From contig NZ_KQ948738.1 of assembly GCF_001514195.1 (NCBI RefSeq), positions 335,207-399,206 of the forward strand: a DNA stretch of 64,000 nt. The letters are read 5' to 3'. The notes below the pieces were generated by a model. The model was not told the DNA's origin, made no database searches, and saw only the letters and a list, made by a program, of their open reading frames with translations. The DNA is from Streptomyces griseorubiginosus (lineage in GTDB: Bacteria; Actinomycetota; Actinomycetes; Streptomycetales; Streptomycetaceae). The position numbers and the translations under genes were made by a program. Below, piece by piece: positions 32,209-40,442 of this stretch (within the stretch, counting starts at the first letter, position 1; the number at the start of each line of letters is the position of its first letter).

Positions 32209-33464
32209 CGGGCCACGACACCGACACCGAGCGCACGTTCGCGGCACTGCCGCCCGCCCAGGGACGAGGGTTCGCGCGGACATGGTGGGGCAAGGCGTGG
32301 TTGCGGGCGCTGGAGGACGCCGCACTGGACTCGGGGCAGGTGAAGACCGGGCGGCGGCTCGCCCGCGCGGGTGCGGTGGGCGCGGTGTCCGTGCGCGCGG
32401 GACGCATCACGGCCGTCGTCCTCGACCGTGACCGCACCGCCCACCGTGCCGACGTGCTGCTGGCCGAGCTGTCGGCCGAGCAGTGGGACCGTTTCCTCGA
32501 CCTGGCCGTGGAACGGTCGGGGTACGTCGCCGCGCTGCTGGACCGCGAGATGCCCACGCACCTCGTGGAGGACGCGGCAAGCGCCGGCATCGACCTGCTG
32601 CCGGGGCTCGGCGACCTGGAACCGGAGTGCGACTGCGGAGCCTGGGACCACTGCGGGCACACGGCGGCACTCTGCTACCAGATGGCCCGCCTGGTGGACC
32701 AGGACCCGTTCGTCCTGCTGCTGATGCGCGGCCGCGGCGAACAGAGCGTCCTGGACGCCCTCCAGGCCCGCACCGCGGCTCCCGCGGAGGAGGCCCCCGC
32801 ACCGGAGGGCGTGGACGCCGCCGAGGCGTACGCGGCCGGCGACATCCTGCCGCCGCTGCCCGCACCGCCGGTACCGCCCCACCCGCCCGGTCTTCCGCCC
32901 GCTCTGGACACCGAGGTTCCGCCGGCGCCGGGAGTGGATCCGGCCGCCCTCCGCCACCTGGCCGCGCGGACCGCCGTGGAGGCGCAGCGGCTGCTCACGG
33001 AGGCCCTCCGGCCGCACTCCGACCAGCACGCCGCCGCAGGCGCCGAACTGACGGCCGCTCAGGACGCGGTGCGGCTCGCGGTCGACGCCCCCGACGAGGC
33101 GGTGACGGGGCGACTGGCCGAGGGATCGGGGCGCGATCCGCACTCTCTGGCTCTCGCCACGCGCGCGTGGGAGCTCGGTGGAGCGGCCGCGCTCGCCGTA
33201 CTGGAGGAGGAGTGGGCGCCGGACGAGGAGGGAGAAATTCACGCACGCGCGCGTGCCGACCTGCACTCGGCCTGGGACGAGGACGAGCGGCCGACGTTGC
33301 GGGCGGTCGGCAACCGATGGACCGTCGCGGACGCGCCCGTTCAGATACGCCTGGGGCGGGACGGCCGCTGGTGGCCGTACCGGCGGGAACAGGGACGCTG
33401 GGTGCCCGCGGGCCCGGCCGCGCTGGATCCGGCGACGGCGCTGGCCTCGGCGGGGTCCGCCTGA
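32205..33464 (+). CDS. SWIM zinc finger protein
   Basis: 419 residues, ATG overlapping the SNF2 stop (ATGA at 32205-32208). The N-terminus has the conserved 'TWWGKAWLRALEDAALDSG' (in parts), typical of SWIM proteins next to SNF2 helicases. The zinc motif CDCGAWDHCGHTAAL at about residues 141-156 gives the C-x-C-x5-C-x-H pattern. The C-terminal half is Pro/Ala-rich and then helical with a small end domain. SWIM domains bind DNA or protein; coupled to SNF2 here as in many actinobacteria, it probably helps target the helicase. Confidence 0.9.
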   Translation: MTGHDTDTERTFAALPPAQGRGFARTWWGKAWLRALEDAALDSGQVKTGRRLARAGAVGAVSVRAGRITAVVLDRDRTAHRADVLLAELSAEQWDRFLDLAVERSGYVAALLDREMPTHLVEDAASAGIDLLPGLGDLEPECDCGAWDHCGHTAALCYQMARLVDQDPFVLLLMRGRGEQSVLDALQARTAAPAEEAPAPEGVDAAEAYAAGDILPPLPAPPVPPHPPGLPPALDTEVPPAPGVDPAALRHLAARTAVEAQRLLTEALRPHSDQHAAAGAELTAAQDAVRLAVDAPDEAVTGRLAEGSGRDPHSLALATRAWELGGAAALAVLEEEWAPDEEGEIHARARADLHSAWDEDERPTLRAVGNRWTVADAPVQIRLGRDGRWWPYRREQGRWVPAGPAALDPATALASAGSA

Positions 33465-33543
33465 GCCGCATCGCAGCAGTAGTTCGGCCGGCCCCCGCAG
33501 GAGCGTGCTGCGTGGCCGAATCCGAGGTGCCCACGCGTGGGGC

Positions 33544-33573
33544 GCCGCACGGCGACGGCCGTCTCCGTGCGGC
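33544..33573. terminator. Hairpins in convergent spacer after the SWIM gene
   Basis: Perfect 9-base stem GCCGCACGG/CCGTGCGGC with a 12-base loop. Just upstream lie a 12-base palindrome CCCACGCGTGGG (33530-33541) and a TTCGGCC/GGCCGAA pair (33483-33520). The 235-base spacer 33465-33699 otherwise shows no gene. Confidence 0.65.
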
Positions 33574-33699
33574 CCGGCGGCGCTCCCAGGCAGTGATGCA
33601 GACCGCGGCGTCGATCAGGTCCGGTTCGGGAGGCCATGCCGAGGAGTTCCGGAGCGGCGCCGTACCCCCCAGCCGTCATCCAGCCGCACCCCCCAGCCC

Positions 33700-34158
33700 T
33701 CACCCGAAGGACGGAAGCAACGACTCCAGGTCGCTCGGGAACTCGCTGGGAAGCTCGCTGGGGAACTGCGACGGAAGCTCGCTGGGCAGCTCGCTCGGGA
33801 GCCGTGTGGGCAGGCTGAACGACGGCTCGGGAGAGCCGCTCGTGCTGGTCTGCGGGGCCGGGTTCTTGTCCTGTGGGTCGTCATTGCCCGATGCCATGAA
33901 GATCACGGCGATCACGGCGACGGCGGCCACGACCAGGACGAGCAGCGCGAACAGCGGGCCGCGGCGCCGACCTGGGCCTCTGGGCCCACCGCCCCGGCCT
34001 TCGTGGACGGGCGGTATCGGCTGGGTCGAGGGCAGACCCCCGTAGGGGTTCGGTCCCTTGCGTCCGAAGTCGTCAGGAGGTGGTCCGAAACCACCGCCCG
34101 GAGGCGGTGTGTCGCCCGGCGGTCCGGGCGGCTGGGGCGGTACCGGCGGCATGGCCAT
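33700..34158 (-). CDS. Single-pass membrane protein with Pro-rich N-terminus and PSE-repeat tail
   Basis: 152 residues. The N-terminal 65 residues are Pro/Gly-rich (PPVPPQPPGPPGD), cytosolic and close to a basic stretch (GPGRRRG) that precedes one membrane helix (LFALLVLVVAAVAVIAVIFMA, about 68-88). Outside follows a short linker and eight or so (L/F)PSE units (LPSELPSELPSQFPSELPSE and on) to the end. The same unit is repeated in DNA as 12-base direct repeats at about 33720-33810. The extracellular repeat may be a rigid stalk or ligand for a cell-wall partner; the family is not recognised. Confidence 0.8.
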   Translation of the reverse strand: MAMPPVPPQPPGPPGDTPPPGGGFGPPPDDFGRKGPNPYGGLPSTQPIPPVHEGRGGGPRGPGRRRGPLFALLVLVVAAVAVIAVIFMASGNDDPQDKNPAPQTSTSGSPEPSFSLPTRLPSELPSELPSQFPSELPSEFPSDLESLLPSFG

Positions 34159-34385
34159 AGCGTCCAGAGTCGCCGCGAACCGGTCACGGGGCGACCCCCG
34201 CGCGGGAGTTGATACGGGCTCATGCCGTGGATCGCATGATTCCGGAACATTCCGCGCGGGGTCACCCCCCTACGCGCGCGTGCGCCTGACCGTCGGACCG
34301 CGCTCGTGCTCTCCGACCGTCGGCATCTGCGTATGCCGTCGAAGGAGGCCACTCACGACCGACCGCACACGCGCGTGGGCCTCGT

Positions 34386-35552
34386 TCAGCCGCGGGCACC
34401 CAGGAGGTGGTCCATGGCGAGCTGGTCGAGCTGTTCGAAGGCCATGCCGCGGGCGGCGGCCGCCTCCACGTCGAAGTCCTCGAAGGCGGTGCGGTCCGCG
34501 AGCAGCGACTTGAGGCCGTCCGCGGCCGTCTGCTGCGCCAGCTCGTCCAGGCGGGCGGCGCGCAGCGCCTCCTGGACCTGCGGGTCGGCGCGGAAGGCGG
34601 TGGCGCGCTCCTTGAGGATGAGGTAGTTGCGCATGCAGCCCGCGGCCGACGCCCACACACCGTCGAGGTCCTCGGTCCGCGGGGGCTTGAAGTCGAAGTG
34701 CTTCGGGCCGGCGTAACCGGCGCTCTCCAGCAGGTCGACGAGCCAGAAGGCGGCACGCAGGTCACCGGCGCCGAAGCGCAGGTCCTGGTCGTACTTGATG
34801 CCGGACTGGCCGTTGAGGTCGATGTGGAAGAGCTTGCCCGCCCACAGGGCCTGCGCGATGCCGTGCGGGAAGTTCAGCCCGGCCATCTGCTCGTGGCCGA
34901 CCTCGGGGTTGACGCCGTACAGCTCGGGGCGCTCCAGGCGCTCGATGAACGCGAGGGCGTGGCCGACGGTGGGCATCAGGATGTCGCCGCGCGGCTCGTT
35001 CGGCTTGGGCTCGATCGCGAACTTCAGGTCGTAGCCCTGCTCGGTGACGTACTCGCCGAGGAGGTCGAAGGCCTCCTTCATGCGGTCGAGCGCCACGCGC
35101 ACGTCCTTGGCGGCGCCGGACTCGGCGCCCTCGCGGCCGCCCCAGGCGACGTAGGTCTCGGCGCCGAGCTCGACCGCGAGGTCGATGTTGCGGATGGTCT
35201 TGCGCAGGGCGTAGCGGCGGACGTCGCGGTCGTTGGCGGTGAACGCGCCGTCCTTGAAGACCGGGTGCGTGAAGAGGTTGGTGGTCGCCATCGGCACCTT
35301 CATGCCGGTCGCGTCCAGGGCCTCGCGGAAGCGCTTGATGTGGTTCTCGCGCTCGCTGTCCGAGGACCCGAAGGGGATCAGGTCGTCGTCGTGGAAGGTC
35401 ACGCCGTGGGCGCCGAGCTCGGCCAGGCGCTGCACCGTCTCGACCGGGTCGAGGGCACGGCGGGTGGCGTCGCCGAACGGGTCCCTTCCCTGCCAGCCGA
35501 CGGTCCACAGGCCGAAGGTGAACCTGTCCTCGGGGGTGGGCTGGTAGTTCAT
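34386..35552 (-). CDS. xylA: Xylose isomerase
   Basis: 388-residue enzyme converting D-xylose to D-xylulose. The length is identical to known Streptomyces XylA proteins. His54 and Asp57 (GVTFHDDDLIPFG) are the catalytic pair, and the metal ligands are represented by E in 'AIEPKPNEPRGD', 'EVGHEQMAG' and 'FHIDLNGQSG..YDQDLRFG'. A perfect start ATG at 35552 lies next to the AT-rich operator region shared with xylB. Divergent from xylB, with the ROK regulator downstream of it. Confidence 0.98.
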   Translation of the reverse strand: MNYQPTPEDRFTFGLWTVGWQGRDPFGDATRRALDPVETVQRLAELGAHGVTFHDDDLIPFGSSDSERENHIKRFREALDATGMKVPMATTNLFTHPVFKDGAFTANDRDVRRYALRKTIRNIDLAVELGAETYVAWGGREGAESGAAKDVRVALDRMKEAFDLLGEYVTEQGYDLKFAIEPKPNEPRGDILMPTVGHALAFIERLERPELYGVNPEVGHEQMAGLNFPHGIAQALWAGKLFHIDLNGQSGIKYDQDLRFGAGDLRAAFWLVDLLESAGYAGPKHFDFKPPRTEDLDGVWASAAGCMRNYLILKERATAFRADPQVQEALRAARLDELAQQTAADGLKSLLADRTAFEDFDVEAAAARGMAFEQLDQLAMDHLLGARG

Positions 35553-35698
35553 GACGCGGCTCCTTGCTGCTCCGGACTATTTCGTCATGGCGGTTTACAA
35601 ATTAGTATGCACACACGTCTCTGGGAAGAGACAAGGTGTCTTCGGATGGAGACACCGGCCGCATCGAGATCATGAGCCGCGCAAAAAGGGAGAGCCCG
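35553..35698. promoter_or_regulatory. xylA-xylB divergent control region
   Basis: 146 bases holding the starts of the two divergent xylose genes. An AT-rich patch (GTTTACAAATTAGTATG, 35593-35609) resembles half-sites of xylose ROK repressors. To its right are two hairpins: GTCTC/GAGAC (35617-35632) and the perfect 7-base stem GGTGTCT/AGACACC with 8-base loop (35635-35656). The latter lies 43 bases before the xylB start and could be an operator or a 5' leader structure. The ROK protein at 37152 is the likely repressor. Confidence 0.65.
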
Positions 35699-37144
35699 AT
35701 GTCAGCAGCCGAGGGTCCGCTCGTCGTCGGTGTGGACACGTCCACCCAGTCCACCAAGGCGCTGGTGGTCGACGCGGCCACCGGCCGGGTCGTCGCCCGC
35801 GGCCAGGCGCCGCACACCGTGTCGTCCGGGGCCGGCCGCGAGAGCGACCCCCGCCAGTGGTGGGACGCGCTCTCCGAGGCCCTGCGCCAGTGCGGGGACG
35901 CCGCGCGGGAGGCCGCCGCGGTGTCGATCGGCGGTCAGCAGCACGGCCTCGTCACCCTGGACGCGCGGGGCGAGCCGGTCCGCCCGGCCATGCTCTGGAA
36001 CGACGTGCGCTCGGCGCCGCAGGCCAGACGGCTCATCGACGAGCTGGGCGGCCCGAAGGCCTGGGCGGAGCGGACCGGAAGCGTGCCGGGCGCCTCCTTC
36101 ACGGTCACGAAGTGGGCCTGGCTCGCCGAGCACGAGCCGGAGGCCCTGCGTGCCACCAAGGCCGTCCGCCTGCCCCACGACTACCTCACCGAGCGTCTCA
36201 CCGGCGAGGGCACCACCGACCGCGGTGACGCCTCCGGCACCGGCTGGTGGGCGTCGGCGACGGAGTCGTACGACAGCGAGATCCTCGCGCACGTGGGACT
36301 CGACCCCGCGCTGCTCCCCCGCGTGGTCCGGCCCGGCGAGGTCGCCGGCACCGTCCGTGACGGCCATGACCTGCCGTTCTCCAAGGGCACCCTGGTCGCG
36401 CCCGGCACCGGTGACAACGCGGCGGCCGCGCTGGGCCTCGGGCTGCGCCCCGGCACGCCGGTGATGAGTCTCGGCACCTCGGGCACGGTGTACGCGGTGT
36501 CGAAGCGCCGCCCCACCGACGCGACCGGCACCGTGGCGGGCTTCGCCGACGCGCACGGCGACTGGCTGCCGCTCGCCTGCACCCTGAACTGCACGCTCGC
36601 CGTTGACCGCGTGGCGGCCCTGCTGAACCTGGACCGCGAGGCCGTGGAGCCGGTCTCGGGGGTCACCCTGCTGCCCTATCTGGACGGCGAGCGCACCCCG
36701 AACCTGCCGAACGCCTCGGGTCTCCTGCACGGCCTGCGCCACGACACCACCGGCGGGCAGCTCCTCCAGGCGGCCTACGACGGTGCCGTACAGGCGCTGC
36801 TCGGGGCCCTGGACCTGGTGCTCGACGCGGACGCCGACCGTTCCACGCCGCTGCTGCTGATCGGCGGCGGCGCCCAGGGCACCGCCTGGCAGCAGACCGT
36901 ACGACGGCTCTCGGGACGTCCGGTCCAGGTGCCGGAGGCCAAGGAGCTGGTCGCGCTGGGCGCCGCCGCGCAGGCCGCCGGGCTGCTGACCGGCGAGGAC
37001 CCGGGCGCGGTCGCTCGCCGCTGGAACACGACCGCCGGGCCCGTGCTGGAGGCCGTGGAGCGGGACGACGAGACGCTGGCCAGGATCGCCGGGGTACTCT
37101 CCGACGCGGCGCCGCTGCTGGAGCGGGGGACCTCTGAGGAGTGA
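35699..37144 (+). CDS. xylB: Xylulokinase
   Basis: 481-residue FGGY-family kinase that phosphorylates D-xylulose. The ATG at 35699 follows AAAGGGAGAG; longer in-frame ATGs upstream lie inside the leader hairpin. N-terminal ATPase-fold phosphate motif GVDTSTQSTKA, 'IGGQQHGLV', 'LWNDVR', and the C-terminal 'LLLIGGGAQGTAWQQ' adenosine motif and 'LGAAAQAAGLLTGE' are typical. The catalytic Asp lies in the GDNAAAALG segment. Seven bases separate it from the ROK gene, so xylB-ROK is an operon. Confidence 0.97.
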   Translation: MSAAEGPLVVGVDTSTQSTKALVVDAATGRVVARGQAPHTVSSGAGRESDPRQWWDALSEALRQCGDAAREAAAVSIGGQQHGLVTLDARGEPVRPAMLWNDVRSAPQARRLIDELGGPKAWAERTGSVPGASFTVTKWAWLAEHEPEALRATKAVRLPHDYLTERLTGEGTTDRGDASGTGWWASATESYDSEILAHVGLDPALLPRVVRPGEVAGTVRDGHDLPFSKGTLVAPGTGDNAAAALGLGLRPGTPVMSLGTSGTVYAVSKRRPTDATGTVAGFADAHGDWLPLACTLNCTLAVDRVAALLNLDREAVEPVSGVTLLPYLDGERTPNLPNASGLLHGLRHDTTGGQLLQAAYDGAVQALLGALDLVLDADADRSTPLLLIGGGAQGTAWQQTVRRLSGRPVQVPEAKELVALGAAAQAAGLLTGEDPGAVARRWNTTAGPVLEAVERDDETLARIAGVLSDAAPLLERGTSEE

Positions 37145-37151
37145 GGGAGGC

Positions 37152-38456
37152 ATGACCGCACCGCTGCACAACGCCGAACCGGCCGGCCCGCACGATGCCC
37201 GCCCTGCCGCCTCGGGGCGCGGCCCGCACGACGCGCCACCGGCAGGACCGGCGCGTGGCCCGCACGACACCCACCCGGCGGGCCCCCGCCGGGGCCTGCC
37301 CGACACGCAGCAGGGCATGCGCCGCCGCAATCTGGCCCGTGTCATGCACGCCGTGAGCGCCGAGGGGCCGCTGTCGCGTGCCGCGGTGGCGTCGCGGATC
37401 GGTCTGACCCGGGCCGCGGTGTCGACCCTCGTCGACGAGCTCATACGCTCGGGGCTCCTGGAGGAACTGGGCCCCGAGCGCCCCGGGCGGGTCGGCAGGC
37501 CCGGCTCCGCGCTCGCCGTCAGCGGGCGGGGCCCCGCCGGGATAGGCGCGGAGATCGGCGTGGACCACCTCGCGGTCTGCGCGGTCGACCTGCGTGGCCG
37601 GACCCGCGCACAGGTGGTGCGGTACGGCGCGAACCGGGGCCGCGCGCCCGAGCCGGTGATCGCGGAACTCTCCTCGCTGGTCCGCGAGGTGGTGGCGGAG
37701 GCCGAGAGCGAGGGCCTGTGGCCCGCGGGACTCGCCGTGGCGGTGCCCGGCCTGGTGGCGCGTGACGCCCGGACCGTCGTCCGCGCCCCCAACCTCGACT
37801 GGCACGACACCGATCTCGGCGCCCTGCTGCCCGAGGACTTCCCGCTGACCGTGGGCAACGAGGCCAACTTCGGCGCGCTGGCCGAACTCTGGCTGGGCGA
37901 CGGCACACCCCACGACTTCCTGCACGTCTCGGCGGAGATCGGCATCGGCGCGGCCCTGGTGGTGGACGGCCAGCTGCTGCGCGGCACCCGCGGTTTCGCG
38001 GGCGAGCTGGGCCATGTGCCGGTGCGCCCGGACGGCCCCCGCTGTCCGTGCGGCGGCCGGGGCTGTCTGGAGCAGTACGCCGGTGAGGAGGCCGTGCTCA
38101 GGGCGGCGGGCCTCGAACAGGGCGAGGACCGGGTCGGGCTGCTCGCGCAGCACGCGGCGGACGGCGACGAGGACGTGCGGGACGCCCTGCGCGAGGCGGG
38201 AGAGGCACTCGGTATCGCGCTGACCGGAGCGGTCAATCTCCTCGACCCCGAAGGCGTGGTGCTCGGCGGGGCGCTGGCGGGGCTCGCGCCCTGGCTGCTG
38301 CCCTCGCTGCGGGACGAACTGGCCCGGCGCACCGCCGGTCAGGCCTGTCCTGTGTCGGTGTCACGCCTGGGTTCGCAGGGGCCGCTGCTGGGCGCCGCGC
38401 ACTCGGTGGTGCGGGCGGTGCTGGACGACCCGTCGGTTGTGGGCGAACGGGCCTGA
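37152..38456 (+). CDS. ROK family transcriptional regulator of xylose genes
   Basis: 434 residues; ATG at 37152 behind GAGGGAGG. The first 55 residues are an extension with three imperfect 12-residue repeats of GPHD-type (GPHDARPAASGR and so on). The winged helix is at about 57-115 (QQGMRRRNLARVMHAV, 'SRAAVASRIGLTRAAVSTLVDELI'). The ROK kinase-fold domain follows with the zinc motif 'CPCGGRGCLEQY' (about residue 298). Co-directional with xylB seven bases downstream, so it is most likely the XylR-type repressor released by xylose. The name xylR is not assigned because of the family's ambiguity. Confidence 0.92.
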   Translation: MTAPLHNAEPAGPHDARPAASGRGPHDAPPAGPARGPHDTHPAGPRRGLPDTQQGMRRRNLARVMHAVSAEGPLSRAAVASRIGLTRAAVSTLVDELIRSGLLEELGPERPGRVGRPGSALAVSGRGPAGIGAEIGVDHLAVCAVDLRGRTRAQVVRYGANRGRAPEPVIAELSSLVREVVAEAESEGLWPAGLAVAVPGLVARDARTVVRAPNLDWHDTDLGALLPEDFPLTVGNEANFGALAELWLGDGTPHDFLHVSAEIGIGAALVVDGQLLRGTRGFAGELGHVPVRPDGPRCPCGGRGCLEQYAGEEAVLRAAGLEQGEDRVGLLAQHAADGDEDVRDALREAGEALGIALTGAVNLLDPEGVVLGGALAGLAPWLLPSLRDELARRTAGQACPVSVSRLGSQGPLLGAAHSVVRAVLDDPSVVGERA

Positions 38457-38458
38457 TC

Positions 38459-38490
38459 CCCCCGTCACTTCACCCCACCGGGTGAGGGGG
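38459..38490. terminator. Hairpin after the ROK gene
   Basis: TCACCC/GGGTGA stem with a 4-base loop (38470-38485) flanked outside by CCCCC and GGGGG. Just after it are two DnaA boxes. Confidence 0.5.
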
Positions 38491-38517
38491 TTATCCACAC
38501 ATCCAAGGTTGTCCACG
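38491..38517 (+). promoter_or_regulatory. Two DnaA boxes in tandem
   Basis: TTATCCACA (38491-38499, perfect consensus) and TTGTCCACG (38509-38517, one mismatch to the Streptomyces consensus TTGTCCACA) on the same strand, 18 bases apart start to start. The stretch 38490-38550 is more AT-rich than its surroundings and carries the promoter of the downstream genes. Confidence 0.5.
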
Positions 38518-38611
38518 GAAAAACCAAGCGGTCTTCTGTCCAATCGGCACCCCCCGTACCGTGATTCACGCGAGGCACCCAGCGACCTCGCACAACGCGA
38601 GCGGGGGTGAC

Positions 38612-38707
38612 ATGTCGACGGAAACAGCCGCGGAACTGCGGCGTGACGCCATCGGACTGCGCGAGGTCCTCTGCGAACCCGACCGAATCGGAGCCGTGCA
38701 GCGATGA
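38612..38707 (+). pseudogene. Remnant of an APC-family amino-acid permease
   Basis: A 31-codon reading frame with a GGGGG ribosome binding site, ATG at 38612 and a stop that overlaps the next ATG by four bases (ATGA at 38704-38707). The first 20 codons (MSTETAAELRRDAIGLREVL) match from memory the N-terminus of Streptomyces APC permeases, which continue FQSITxMAPAAAV; here it switches at once to an 11-residue tail (CEPDRIGAVQR) that resembles the far C-terminus of such a permease. This is best explained by an internal deletion of the permease gene that kept its start, its end and its translational coupling to the amidase gene. It could instead be a leader peptide; a homology search of neighbouring genomes decides. 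Confidence 0.55.
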
Positions 38708-39717
38708 GCGACCCCAGAATTCTGACGGTACGGCCCGAACCGGGCGAGTACGCCTGGACGTTCGGCGGTGCCCCGCCGGTGGCCCGCATCAAGCCCGGTA
38801 CCGTGCTCGACCTCTACACCGAGGACTGCTTCGCGGGGCGGGTGCGGTCCGAGAAGGACCTGGTGTCCGAGGTGTGCGAATTCCCCTTCCTGAACCCGCA
38901 GACCGGTCCCTTCCACATCGAGGGCGCCGAGCCGGGCGACACCGTCGCCGTGCACTTCGTGTCCGTGGAACCGGCCCGGGACTGGGCCGCGTCCACCACG
39001 GTCCCCCTGTTCGGCGCGCTCACCTCCACGCACACCACGGCCACGCTCCAGCCCCCGCTGCCGGAGACCGTGTGGATCTGGCAGCTGGACCGGACCCGCC
39101 GCACGGCCCTGTTCCGGGCGCACGACAGCGACATCGAGATCGAGCTGCCCATGGACCCGATGCACGGCACCGTCGGGGTGGCGCCGGCCAATCTGGAGGT
39201 GCGCTCGGCGCTGGTGCCCGACGCGCACGGCGGGAACATGGACACACCGGAGATGCGGGCCGGCGTCACCTGCTACCTCGGGGTCAACGTGGAGGGCGCG
39301 CTGCTCAGCCTCGGTGACGGCCACGCCCGGCAGGGCGAGGGAGAGACCTGCGGGGTCGCCGTCGAGTGCGCGATGAACACCGTGGTGATCGTGGAACTGC
39401 TCAAGGGGCTCGCCACGCCCTGGCCGCGCATCGAGTCGGACACCCACATCATCTCGACCGGCTCGGCCCGCCCGCTGGAGGACGCGTTCCGGATATCCCA
39501 GCTCGACCTGGTGCAGTGGCTGGTCCGCGACTACGGGTTCAGCGAGCTGGACGCCTACCAGTTCGCCACGCAGGCCGTGGAATCGCCGTTGGCCAACGTC
39601 TGCGACACCAACTACACGTGCGTGGCGAAGATCCGCAAGGAATGGCTGCCCGCGCGCGAGACTCACCGCGGAGTGCACGACCGGCTCCGTGAGACCGCGG
39701 CGGCCTTTCGGGGCTGA
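38704..39717 (+). CDS. Acetamidase/formamidase family protein
   Basis: 337-residue FmdA_AmdA-family enzyme hydrolysing short amides to acid and ammonia. Features seen: 'PGTVLDLYTEDCFAG', 'GPFHIEGAEPGDTVAV', 'PMHGTVGVAPA' and 'DAHGGNMDTPEMRAGVTCYLGVNVEGALLSLGDGHARQGEGE' (in parts), which holds the conserved acidic and Gly residues of the active site. The start ATG overlaps the stop of the permease remnant. The permease-amidase pair is common in Streptomyces; here the permease half is gone. A regulator with GAF domain and an aldehyde dehydrogenase follow. Confidence 0.9.
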   Translation: MSDPRILTVRPEPGEYAWTFGGAPPVARIKPGTVLDLYTEDCFAGRVRSEKDLVSEVCEFPFLNPQTGPFHIEGAEPGDTVAVHFVSVEPARDWAASTTVPLFGALTSTHTTATLQPPLPETVWIWQLDRTRRTALFRAHDSDIEIELPMDPMHGTVGVAPANLEVRSALVPDAHGGNMDTPEMRAGVTCYLGVNVEGALLSLGDGHARQGEGETCGVAVECAMNTVVIVELLKGLATPWPRIESDTHIISTGSARPLEDAFRISQLDLVQWLVRDYGFSELDAYQFATQAVESPLANVCDTNYTCVAKIRKEWLPARETHRGVHDRLRETAAAFRG

Positions 39718-39745
39718 ACGCCGCCGACCTGAGAGGCACCGATCC

Positions 39746-40345
39746 TTGGAACGCGCCAGGCCGCTGTTCGACCGACGGCGGCTGCTGAAGGGGGCCTTGC
39801 TGGCCGCCGTACCGTACACACTGCTTCCCGAGACACGGGCGGGGGCGGCTCCGCAGAGCGGCGACTACCCCCTCGCCGAGTGGCAGCCCGCCACGTCCTC
39901 CAACTTCACGGAGTCGGACCGTCCGTGGTCCTACCGGGTGAACCTGGTGGTCGTCCACGTCACGCAGACCACGTACACCGAGGCCCTGGACATCTTCCGC
40001 AACCCGGCGAAGCAGGTCTCCGCCCACTACGTCGTGCGCTCGGCCGACGGGCACGTCGCGCAGTGCGTGCGGGAGGCGGACGTCGCCTGGCATGCGGGGA
40101 ACTGGGACTACAACACGCGCAGCATCGGCATCGAGCACGAGGGGTGGGTGGACAAGCCGGCCTACTTCACCGACGCCCTGTACGAGGAGTCCGCGAAGCT
40201 CACGGCGGGGATCTGCGACAAGTACGGCATTCCCCGGGACCGCGCGCACATCATCGGGCACTACGAGGTGCCGGGTTCGGATCACACCGACCCGGGGCCG
40301 TCCTGGGACTGGACGCGCTACATGAGGATGGTGGAAGCCATGTGA
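39746..40345 (+). CDS. Secreted N-acetylmuramoyl-L-alanine amidase (Amidase_2, Tat signal)
   Basis: 199 residues; TTG start at 39746 preceded by GAGAGG. The N-terminus FDRRRLLKGALLAA is a Tat signal peptide, followed by the amidase_2 fold: 'VVVHVTQTTYTEAL' with the first zinc His, 'VSAHYVV', 'AWHAGNWDYNTRSIGIEHEG' (split), and 'IIGHYEVPGSDHTDPGPSWDW' (split) that carries the other His and Asp ligands. These residues are complete, so it should cut peptidoglycan stem peptides. Located between the amidase and the GAF regulator, it is not an obvious partner of either. Confidence 0.9.
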   Translation: MERARPLFDRRRLLKGALLAAVPYTLLPETRAGAAPQSGDYPLAEWQPATSSNFTESDRPWSYRVNLVVVHVTQTTYTEALDIFRNPAKQVSAHYVVRSADGHVAQCVREADVAWHAGNWDYNTRSIGIEHEGWVDKPAYFTDALYEESAKLTAGICDKYGIPRDRAHIIGHYEVPGSDHTDPGPSWDWTRYMRMVEAM

Positions 40346-40442
40346 TCCGGTCTCGTTCGGGTGGCGCCGGTCGAAGAGGTTGTCGGGTCGGGCACCCGGA
40401 GTGACGATGTTCCCAGCCGCATCGTGTTCCGGGGAGGCCGAG

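Noticed and set aside
33720..33810. Regularly spaced 12-base repeats resembling a CRISPR or iteron array
   Set aside because: They are the coding sequence of in-frame PSE units in a membrane protein.
34712..34716. TAA on the plus strand in xylA that could suggest a TTA codon in the minus-strand gene
   Set aside because: The frame reads GGT TAC (Gly-Tyr), so TTA is out of frame; the same holds in GH29 near 46508, the SGNH gene near 57362 and the partial monooxygenase near 63371.
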